A model generated the notes under the pieces. That model saw only the letters and a program-made list of their open reading frames with translations, ran no database searches and was not told the origin of the DNA. Made by a program: the position numbers and the translations under genes. Below, in pieces: positions 12,867 through 18,924 of a stretch of DNA of 22,101 nt (position 1 is the stretch's first letter; each line of letters begins with the position of its first letter). The DNA is from Planctomycetota bacterium (GTDB lineage Bacteria; Planctomycetota; Brocadiia; JAJRTI01). The stretch is taken from assembly GCA_024278415.1 (NCBI GenBank), contig JAJRTI010000050.1, forward strand, positions 1 through 22,101, in the 5' to 3' direction.

Positions 12867-14060
12867 ATGGCGAAGGAGAAATTCGAGCGCACGAAGCCGC
12901 ACGTCAATATCGGCACGATTGGCCACATTGACCACGGCAAGACGACGCTGACCGCGGCCATCACCATGCGTCTGGCCCAGAAGGGCGGCGCGTCGGTGCG
13001 GTCGTTCGACTCGATCGACAACGCGCCCGAGGAGAAGGAGCGCGGCATCACGATCGCCGTGGCGCACGTCGAATACGAGACCGAGAATCGGCACTACGCG
13101 CACGTGGACTGCCCCGGCCACGCGGATTACATCAAGAACATGATCACTGGCGCGGCGCAGATGGACGGCGCCATCCTCGTGGTTGCGGCCGACGACGGCC
13201 CCATGCCCCAGACGCGTGAGCACGTGCTCCTGGCGCGCCAAGTCAACGTGCCCGCGCTCGTCGTCTTCATGAACAAGTGCGACATGATGGAAGACGAAGA
13301 GTTGCTCGAGTTGGTCGAGATGGAAGTGCGCGAGCTGCTCGACAAGTATGAGTTCCCCGGCGACGACATCCCGGTGATCCGTGGCAGCGCGCTTCAGGCG
13401 ATGGAGGCCGAAGGCGCGGATGACGAGAAGTGCGCTTGCATCGACGAGCTGATGGCGGCGGTGGACGAGTATATTCCCACGCCTGAGCGCGACACGGACA
13501 AGCCCTTCATCATGCCCGTCGAGGACGTGTTCAGCATCAAGGGCCGCGGCACGGTCGGCACTGGCCGCATCGAGCGCGGTGTGGTGCACACGGGCGACGA
13601 CGTCGAGATCGTCGGCATCACCGAGACGCGCAAGACGGTCTGCACCGGCGTGGAGATGTTCAACAAGACGCTGGACGAAGGCCAGGCTGGCGACAACGTC
13701 GGCATCCTCCTGCGCGGCGTGGAGAAGGACGAATTGGTGCGCGGCCAGGTCATCGCCGCACCGGGCACCATCACGCCTCACACGAAGTTTGAGGCCGAGG
13801 TGTACGTGCTGACGAAGGAGGAAGGTGGCCGCCACACGCCCTTCTTCGATGGCTATCGTCCGCAGTTTTACTTCCGCACCACGGACGTGACAGGCAACGT
13901 CAAGCTGCCCGAAGGCACCGAGATGGTCATGCCTGGTGACAACGTGACGGTCACGGGCGAGTTGATCACGCCGATCGCGATGGACGAAGAACTTCGCTTC
14001 GCCATCCGCGAAGGCGGCCGCACCGTGGGCGCTGGCGTTGTGACCAAGATCATCGAGTAG
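12867..14060 (+). CDS. tuf: Elongation factor Tu
   Basis: EF-Tu is the GTPase that delivers aminoacyl-tRNA to the ribosome. The product has 397 residues, the normal length. GTPase motifs are GHIDHGKT at 19-26, DCPGHAD at 81-87, NKCD at 136-139 and GSAL near 173-176. The switch I region ends with [10 protein letters not shown] (54-63). The beta-barrel domains follow (for example [14 protein letters not shown] and [15 protein letters not shown]). The ATG at 12867 is fixed by a perfect AGGAGGT at 12852-12858 and by the conserved [15 protein letters not shown]-terminus; 13 upstream in-frame codons are not part of the protein. Its own promoter is at 12551-12579 and it is also read from the tRNA promoter. 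The stop is TAG. Confidence 0.99.
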   Translation: MAKEKFERTKPHVNIGTIGHIDHGKTTLTAAITMRLAQKGGASVRSFDSIDNAPEEKERGITIAVAHVEYETENRHYAHVDCPGHADYIKNMITGAAQMDGAILVVAADDGPMPQTREHVLLARQVNVPALVVFMNKCDMMEDEELLELVEMEVRELLDKYEFPGDDIPVIRGSALQAMEAEGADDEKCACIDELMAAVDEYIPTPERDTDKPFIMPVEDVFSIKGRGTVGTGRIERGVVHTGDDVEIVGITETRKTVCTGVEMFNKTLDEGQAGDNVGILLRGVEKDELVRGQVIAAPGTITPHTKFEAEVYVLTKEEGGRHTPFFDGYRPQFYFRTTDVTGNVKLPEGTEMVMPGDNVTVTGELITPIAMDEELRFAIREGGRTVGAGVVTKIIE

Positions 14061-14085
14061 GCGTAAACCGCCGCAGGACCGAGCC

Positions 14086-14235
14086 ATGAGAGAAGCATTC
14101 TCACTCGAGTGCGAAAAGTGTAAGACCCGCAACTATCGCACGACTCGCGAGGCGCGGAACACGCCGAAACTCGAGATGAAAAAATATTGCAAAGTGTGCC
14201 GATCGCACACCGTGCACAAAGAGCGGAAACGCTAG
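14086..14235 (+). CDS. rpmG: Ribosomal protein bL33, zinc-ribbon form
   Basis: The 49-residue basic protein of the large subunit has two CxxC pairs, LECEKC (C9, C12) and YCKVC (C35, C38). This makes it the zinc-binding (C+) form of bL33. It ends in HTVHKERKR, the typical C-terminus. AGGA lies 8 bases before the ATG. It sits 25 bp after tuf and 40 bp before tRNA-Trp, the usual bL33 position in tuf-secE operons. The C+ form with intact cysteines implies a zinc requirement. The stop is TAG. Confidence 0.95.
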   Translation: MREAFSLECEKCKTRNYRTTREARNTPKLEMKKYCKVCRSHTVHKERKR

Positions 14236-14275
14236 GCGTCGCTCCCGCCGCCCCAACTTGGCAGGACGCGCCCGT

Positions 14276-14348
14276 AGGTCTGTAGCTCAATTGGCAGAGC
14301 ACCTGATTCCAAATCAGGCGGTTGGGGGTTCGACTCCCTCCAGACCTG
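14276..14348 (+). tRNA. tRNA-Trp (anticodon CCA)
   Basis: The cloverleaf spans 73 bases. The acceptor arms AGGTCTG and CAGACCT pair fully. The anticodon stem CCTGA/TCAGG carries CCA at 14309-14311. The T arm is GGGGG/CCCTC with one G-T pair. The Trp tRNA between rpmG and secE is a widespread bacterial arrangement. Confidence 0.97.
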
Positions 14349-14544
14349 CCGACGATACTGCTAGGCCGTCTCGGCGCTTCGGTTGCCGGGTGTGGCCAGC
14401 GGTGGGCGGGGCGTAGGTCCTCGGCGATGGAGATCGCCGGGCCTTCTGACTCGCATCGTGCAACGGCTGGAGACGTTCGGCGGGCGCGTGGCTTGCACCC
14501 CCTTCCTCTGGGGGCTGTGCGCCCTGGCCCGAAAAGGATCCGCT
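14349..14544 (+). other. secE leader with hairpins
   Basis: No gene is seen between tRNA-Trp and secE. CGGCGAT-GGAG-ATCGCCG (14422-14439) is a perfect 7-bp hairpin, and a CCCCC/GGGGG hairpin lies near 14500-14515. Neither is followed by a T tract. They may be RNA-processing or attenuation structures between the tRNA and mRNA parts of the transcript. Confidence 0.4.
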
Positions 14545-14994
14545 ATGGCCCTGGAACTTTACAAGCCCAACCAAGGCGTGTACGCCCGCGCGGTCTCCGG
14601 CGTCAGCGGCGGCATTATGGCCGTGTTCGGAGCGTACCAGCTCCACCAGACGCTGATCGACCTGCCGCCGCTTTCGCCGGGCGCCCGTTTCGTCGTTGAA
14701 CTCAACTGGGGCCTGGCGATCGCGCTGGCCGTGTTTGCGGTTATCGGCGGCCTCGTGGCCCTCATCGTCACGGGCGCGGCGCTTGGCATCAAGAAAGTCG
14801 ACCGCTTCAGCAAGGCGTCGGTGGATTTCCTCATCGAAACTGAAGCTGAACTGAAGAAGGTCTCGTGGCCGAACCGGGAAGAACTCACCGGCTCGACCTT
14901 TATCGTTGTGTTCGTCACGATTATCCTCGGCCTCTACATCGTGAGCGTGGATTTTGTCGTGTCGAGCTTCATGCGCAATTTCGGCATCCTTTAG
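14545..14994 (+). CDS. secE: Preprotein translocase subunit SecE
   Basis: SecE is the clamp subunit of the SecYEG channel. The 149-residue product is a long, three-span form: spans at about 20-40, 54-82 and 118-142. The conserved SecE core lies before the last span: ETEAELKKVSWPNREELTGS, with the family's K-V-x-W-P motif. The ATG at 14545 is chosen because AAAGGA lies just upstream. The frame is open further upstream but holds no conserved sequence. secE-nusG are adjacent, as in nearly all bacteria; 10 bp separate them. The stop is TAG. Confidence 0.95.
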   Translation: MALELYKPNQGVYARAVSGVSGGIMAVFGAYQLHQTLIDLPPLSPGARFVVELNWGLAIALAVFAVIGGLVALIVTGAALGIKKVDRFSKASVDFLIETEAELKKVSWPNREELTGSTFIVVFVTIILGLYIVSVDFVVSSFMRNFGIL

Positions 14995-15004
14995 GGGGCG
15001 CCTT

Positions 15005-15553
15005 GTGCCTCTAAACTGGTACGTGCTCCGAGCCCAAGTCGGTCGAGAAGACCGCATCAAAGACACCCTGGAGAAGCGAATTGCGGCCCAGGGCATGGAG
15101 GCGAAGATTCCGCGCGTGCTCGTGCCAAGCGAGAACGTGTCGGAGATCAAAGGCGGCCAGAAGCGCGTGAGCGAGCGCAAGATCTACCCCGGCTACATCA
15201 TGGCCGAGATCGACGTCGCCGACAATGGAGAGGTTCCGGACGACGTGTGGTTCCTCATCCGCGAAACGCCGGGCATCGGCGACTTCGTCGGTGGCCGGCG
15301 CAAGCCCACGCCGATGCTGCCCCGCGAGGTGGACAAGCTGCTGGGTGAGGTGCAGAAGAAGGAAGAAGAGCCGCGGCTGAAGATCAACTTCAACGTCGGT
15401 GACAGCGTCCGTATCAAGGAAGGTCCGTTCCTGAACTACGATGGCATCGTCGAAGAGGTCATCGCGTCCAAAGGCACGGTGATCGTAAACATTAAGGTGT
15501 TCGGCCGGGCCACGCCGGTCGAACTCGAATACTGGCAGATCGAGCCTGTGTAA
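15005..15553 (+). CDS. nusG: Transcription elongation/antitermination factor NusG
   Basis: NusG binds the RNA polymerase clamp through its NGN domain and couples it to Rho or ribosomal protein uS10 through its KOW domain. The product has 182 residues. The NGN domain begins WYVLRAQVGREDRIKDTLE and includes the typical YPGYIMAEID. The linker is charged (EVQKKEEEPR). The KOW domain begins FNVGDSVRIKEGPFLNYDG. GTG at 15005 is chosen over the in-frame ATG inside secE because AGGGGG lies 7 bp upstream and the family starts just before the first NGN strand. The stop is TAA. Confidence 0.96.
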   Translation: MPLNWYVLRAQVGREDRIKDTLEKRIAAQGMEAKIPRVLVPSENVSEIKGGQKRVSERKIYPGYIMAEIDVADNGEVPDDVWFLIRETPGIGDFVGGRRKPTPMLPREVDKLLGEVQKKEEEPRLKINFNVGDSVRIKEGPFLNYDGIVEEVIASKGTVIVNIKVFGRATPVELEYWQIEPV

Positions 15554-15599
15554 AACCGCCCCTCCCCTTGCGGGCATAGGCTGAGAAGGACACGCCCCG

Positions 15600-16025
15600 A
15601 TGGCTAAGCAAATAGCAGCAAAGATCAAGCTTCAGGTGCCCGGCGGTCAGGCCAACCCGGCCCCGCCCGTGGGCCCCGCGCTCGGCCAGCACGGGGTGAA
15701 CATCGGCGAGTTCGTGACGCGCTTCAACGCGGCCACGCAAGACAAGCAAGGCGTCATCCTGCCGACCATCATTACGGTCTACGCAGACAAGTCGTTCGAT
15801 TTCATCACCAAGCAGCCTCCGGCCGCCGTGCTCCTGAAACAGGCCGCTGGCATCGCCAAGGGCTCACCGGAACCGAACAAGGAAAAGGTCGCCAAGATCA
15901 CCCGGGCGCAGCTCGCGGAGATCGCCAACACCAAGATGCCCGACCTGAACGCGTCCGACGAGGAGCATGCCATGCGCGTCATGGCCGGCACGGCGCGTAG
16001 CATGGGCATTGAGATCGAAGACTAA
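15600..16025 (+). CDS. rplK: Ribosomal protein uL11
   Basis: uL11 forms the GTPase-associated stalk base with 23S rRNA helices 43/44. The 141-residue length is canonical. The N-terminal domain has the conserved proline-rich [20 protein letters not shown]. The rRNA-binding C-terminal domain has [10 protein letters not shown] and ends [17 protein letters not shown] precedes the ATG at 15600. It follows nusG by 46 bp and leads the rplKAJL block. Confidence 0.98.
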   Translation: MAKQIAAKIKLQVPGGQANPAPPVGPALGQHGVNIGEFVTRFNAATQDKQGVILPTIITVYADKSFDFITKQPPAAVLLKQAAGIAKGSPEPNKEKVAKITRAQLAEIANTKMPDLNASDEEHAMRVMAGTARSMGIEIED

Positions 16026-16065
16026 CCCGGGCCACGCCGCCCGGCCTGACGCTGGAACGCAGACC

Positions 16066-16746
16066 ATGGCAAAGAAAAGCAAACGCTACAACGACGCGAA
16101 GGCCAAGATCCCGGCCGATGAGAAGCTCCCGGTCGCAGAAGCCGTGAGCGCGCTCAAGAGCTTGGCTAAAGCCGCTTTCGACGAGACGGTCGAGATCGCG
16201 ATCAAGCTCGGCATCGACCCCAAGCAATCGGACCAGAGCGTGCGCGGCTCCTTCGCGCTGCCCAAGGGCACCGGCAAAGACGTGCGCGTCATCGTGTTCG
16301 CCGAGGGCGAGAAGGCCCAGCAGGCGCTCGAAGCCGGCGCCATCGAAGCCGGCTCCGAGGAGCTGGCCAAACGCATTGAGGGCGGCTGGCTCGACTTCGA
16401 CGTGGCGATTGCATCGCCCGACATGATGCGCCACGTGGGCAAGCTGGGCCGCATCCTTGGCCCCCAAGGCAAGATGCCCTCGCCCAAGTCCGGCACCGTC
16501 ACGCCCGATGTGGCGACCGCGGTCTCGGAGTTCAAGGGCGGCAAGATCGAGTTCCGCAACGACAGCTTCGGCAACGTGCACGCCGTCATGGGCAAGCTGT
16601 CTTTTCCGGAAGAGGACTTGGCCGCCAACATCAACGCGTTCGTTGGCCACATCATTTCGATCCGGCCCGCCGCGGTCAAGGGCACGTTCATTGAGAAGGC
16701 GGCCATCTCTGCTACCATGAGCCCGTCGGTGCGGCTCGCCCTCTAA
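16066..16746 (+). CDS. rplA: Ribosomal protein uL1
   Basis: uL1 forms the L1 stalk that guides deacylated tRNA from the E site, and in many bacteria it represses its own operon by binding the rplK leader. The product has 226 residues, near the usual 230. Conserved segments include DETVEIAIKLGIDPKQSDQ, RGSFALPKGTGK, LGRILGPQGKMPSPKSGTVT and GKIEFRNDSFGNVHAVMGK. The ATG at 16066 gives the basic MAKKSKRY start; a frame extending back into rplK is not used. The stop is TAA. Confidence 0.98.
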   Translation: MAKKSKRYNDAKAKIPADEKLPVAEAVSALKSLAKAAFDETVEIAIKLGIDPKQSDQSVRGSFALPKGTGKDVRVIVFAEGEKAQQALEAGAIEAGSEELAKRIEGGWLDFDVAIASPDMMRHVGKLGRILGPQGKMPSPKSGTVTPDVATAVSEFKGGKIEFRNDSFGNVHAVMGKLSFPEEDLAANINAFVGHIISIRPAAVKGTFIEKAAISATMSPSVRLAL

Positions 16747-16777
16747 GCGGCCCGACCGGCGCACACAAGGACGAACG

Positions 16778-17326
16778 ATGTCGAAAGCTGTCAAAGAGAT
16801 GATGACCCAGGAACTCACGTCCTTTTTCGAGGACATGGGCGACTGCCTGGTCGTGAACTACCAAGGCCTGCCCGTGCCGGAAACGGACGAGGTCCGCGCG
16901 GCGCTTCGGCAGGCTGGCCTGAAGATGAAGATGGTCAACAATGCCATGGCAGGGCGCGCGCTGGACCGCGTCGGTCTGGCGGACGTGTCGAAGCTGCTCG
17001 ACGGTCCGTCCGCGTTCCTGGTCGGTGGCGATGGGCCGGTGGAAGCTGCGAAGGCGTTCACCGACCTGATGAAGAAGCGGCCGGCGCTGCAACTGCGCGG
17101 CGCGTGGGTCGAAGGCGCCCTGCTCGACGCGGAGCAGGTGAAAGACCTGGCCAAGATCCCGCCCCGCGAGGTGCTGATTTCGCAGATCATGGCCGGCATC
17201 CAGGGCCCGTTGAGCGGCCTCGCTGGCGTGCTGTCTGGCGTGCACCGGAAGCTGGCCATGGTTGTGAAAGCCGTGGCTGAGCAGAAGGGCGGCGGCGAGG
17301 AGGCCGCGGCGTCCGACGTGAGTTGA
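16778..17326 (+). CDS. rplJ: Ribosomal protein uL10
   Basis: uL10 anchors L7/L12 dimers to the ribosomal stalk. The product has 182 residues. The N-terminal RNA-binding domain includes VVNYQGLPVPETDEVRAALR and KMVNNAMAGRAL. The C-terminal helix that binds L7/L12 N-domains is SGLAGVLSGVHRKLAMVVKA followed by an acidic, glycine-rich tail. AAGGA lies upstream of the ATG. It lies 31 bp after rplA. The 156-bp gap to rplL is unusually long and holds a strong hairpin. Confidence 0.97.
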   Translation: MSKAVKEMMTQELTSFFEDMGDCLVVNYQGLPVPETDEVRAALRQAGLKMKMVNNAMAGRALDRVGLADVSKLLDGPSAFLVGGDGPVEAAKAFTDLMKKRPALQLRGAWVEGALLDAEQVKDLAKIPPREVLISQIMAGIQGPLSGLAGVLSGVHRKLAMVVKAVAEQKGGGEEAAASDVS

Positions 17327-17427
17327 CCCTTGGCCGGGGCGGCGGCCTCGCCGCTGCCTGGCTCCAGCGATACAAGTTCCAGTTATCCCTTTCTACCTCG
17401 CGAGTTCGGCAGGGCTTGGAGCCCGGG

Positions 17428-17472
17428 CATTGGGTCCGGGTACGCGCGAAGCGAGGCCCATCGGACCCAATG
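17428..17472 (+). promoter_or_regulatory. Perfect 11-bp hairpin at the rplL ribosome binding site
   Basis: CATTGGGTCCG (17428-17438) pairs perfectly with CGGACCCAATG (17462-17472) around a 23-base loop. The 3' arm shares its last base with the rplL Shine-Dalgarno sequence GGAG (17472-17475). There is no following T tract. It may set the rplJ:rplL protein ratio through mRNA folding, cleavage or attenuation. Confidence 0.6.
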
Positions 17473-17482
17473 GAGAAGATCA

Positions 17483-17980
17483 ATGGCAGATGAAGAGAAA
17501 AACGAAGACGGCGCGGATGCCCCTGAGGCCAGCGCTCCCGAGCCCACCGAGAAGGTGACGGCGATGCTCGACGGCGTGAAGGATCTCTCGCCCGAAGAGA
17601 AGCGCTCCCTGGTGCTTGAGGTCGTGGCCGGCCTGACGATGATCGAGGCGTCGGACCTGGTCAAGGACTTCGAGGCGAAGTTCGGCGTGAGCGCCGCGGC
17701 TATGGCTGTGGCCCCCGCGGCCGGCGGCGCGGCCGGCGGCGAAGATGCCGGCGAAGCCGAGGAGGAAAAGACTTCCTTCGACGTTATCCTCAAGGAGGCC
17801 GGCGGCCAGAAGATCAAGGTCATCAAGGTTGTGCGCGCCGAGACTTCGCTCGGGCTCAAGGAGGCCAAGGCCCTCGTGGACGATGCCCCCAAGCCCGTGA
17901 AAGAAGGCCTGTCCAAGGACGACGCTGAGAAGCTCAAGGCCACTCTTGAAGAGGTCGGCGCGGTCGTGGAAATTGTGTAG
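17483..17980 (+). CDS. rplL: Ribosomal protein bL12 (L7/L12) with N-terminal acidic extension
   Basis: bL12 recruits translational GTPases on the ribosomal stalk. The product has 165 residues, about 40 more than usual. The first ~24 residues ([20 protein letters not shown] onward) are acidic and Ala/Pro-rich and precede the dimerisation domain, which ends [12 protein letters not shown]. An Ala/Gly hinge (72-90) and the conserved C-terminal domain follow: [20 protein letters not shown], then [24 protein letters not shown] with good spacing supports the ATG at 17483; an open upstream frame is unconserved. The stop is TAG. Confidence 0.97.
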   Translation: MADEEKNEDGADAPEASAPEPTEKVTAMLDGVKDLSPEEKRSLVLEVVAGLTMIEASDLVKDFEAKFGVSAAAMAVAPAAGGAAGGEDAGEAEEEKTSFDVILKEAGGQKIKVIKVVRAETSLGLKEAKALVDDAPKPVKEGLSKDDAEKLKATLEEVGAVVEIV

Positions 17981-18198
17981 CCGCGCGCCGGCTGCCTGTC
18001 CTCTTACGACGCGCCCGCCCGCACCGCATGGTGCACGGGACAGCCTGTTGGATTGACCTGCCGCCCGACCGGGACGAGAAGTGCAAGCTTACTCGGCTCC
18101 GGTCAGGTGCGCGTTATGGCCCCGCGCCATTTCCGCCAAACGTTGGCCCCTATGCACCGCGCCAGCGACCGACGCGCACGCAGAGAATCGACGCCCCC
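17981..18198 (+). other. rplL-rpoB spacer with nested hairpins
   Basis: The 218-bp spacer has no gene, although the rpoB frame happens to be open from 18028. GCACC-GCAT-GGTGC (18021-18034) is nested inside CTGTCC/GGACAG (17996-18001 with 18038-18043). In E. coli this interval holds an attenuator and an RNase III site that set rpoBC levels; a similar role here is inference. Confidence 0.4.
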
Positions 18199-18921
18199 AT
18201 GCGAATTCGGAACTACGGCAAAGTCGAGGATGGGCTAGATGTCCCGGATCTGGTTGAACTCCAGATTGGGCGCTACCAGCAATTCCTCCAGGCCGACGCG
18301 GCGCCCGATCAGCGACAGCCCGTCGGTATCGAAGGCGTATTCCGAGAGGCGTTTCCCATCGTCAGCCGGGACGGCGCCGTCAGCCTCGACTACGTGAGCT
18401 ACGACTTGAGCCGGCCCAAGCACTCGCCCGACGAGTGCCGCAAGCTCAAGCTCACCTACGGCTTCCCGCTGCGCGTACGCTTCCGGCTCAACAAAGAACA
18501 GCCGGTCGAGGAAGAGATCCACATCGGCAACGTGCCGGCCATGATCGGCAGCGGCGAGTTCATCATCAACGGCGCCGAGCGCGTCATTGTGACTCAGCTC
18601 CACCGCTCGCCCGGCGTGGACTTCATCGAAGAGGCCGTCGGCCCCACCCAGAAGGTCTACACCTGCCGCATTATCCCAGAGCGCGGCAGTTGGATCGAGC
18701 TTCAAGTCTCTAAAAAAGACATACTCGAGACCCGCATCGACCAAGGCGGCAAGCTGCCGGCCACGTTGCTGCTGCGGGCCATGTCGCCCGACCTCTCGAC
18801 GAACGAAGATATCCTCAAGCACTTCTACGGTTGCGAGCCGCTCAGCGTGGCCCAAGGCGAGCCGATCGAACACATCGCCGGCCGCCGAGTCGTGGCCGAC
18901 ATTGTGGACCAAAACTCCTAG
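18199..18921 (+). CDS. rpoB: RNA polymerase beta subunit, N-terminal part ending at an in-frame amber
   Basis: These 240 residues are the start of RpoB, the beta subunit of RNA polymerase. The conserved MRIRNYGKVEDGLDVPDLVE start fixes the ATG at 18199. YDLSRPKHSPDECRKLKLTYG, EEIHIGNVPAMIGSGEFIIN and GAERVIVTQLHRSPGVDF are all typical beta protrusion/lobe motifs. The frame stops at TAG 18919-18921 in the middle of a conserved stretch (VVADIVDQNS-stop-TVILAAGQPI). This stretch matches the E. coli region that reads VVAKDYIDESTGELICAA. The remainder of rpoB continues in the same frame. It is listed separately because a stop codon is present, not because two genes are proven. Confidence 0.85.
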   Translation: MRIRNYGKVEDGLDVPDLVELQIGRYQQFLQADAAPDQRQPVGIEGVFREAFPIVSRDGAVSLDYVSYDLSRPKHSPDECRKLKLTYGFPLRVRFRLNKEQPVEEEIHIGNVPAMIGSGEFIINGAERVIVTQLHRSPGVDFIEEAVGPTQKVYTCRIIPERGSWIELQVSKKDILETRIDQGGKLPATLLLRAMSPDLSTNEDILKHFYGCEPLSVAQGEPIEHIAGRRVVADIVDQNS

Positions 18922-18924
18922 ACG

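Noticed and set aside
12573..14132. 519-codon open frame antisense to tuf
   Set aside because: It is fully covered by tuf and a tRNA on the other strand, and its composition is that of a shadow frame.
18919..18921. Global reassignment of TAG to an amino acid
   Set aside because: TAG ends tuf, rpmG, secE, rplL and the phosphoesterase at the expected C-termini, so it is an ordinary stop in this genome.
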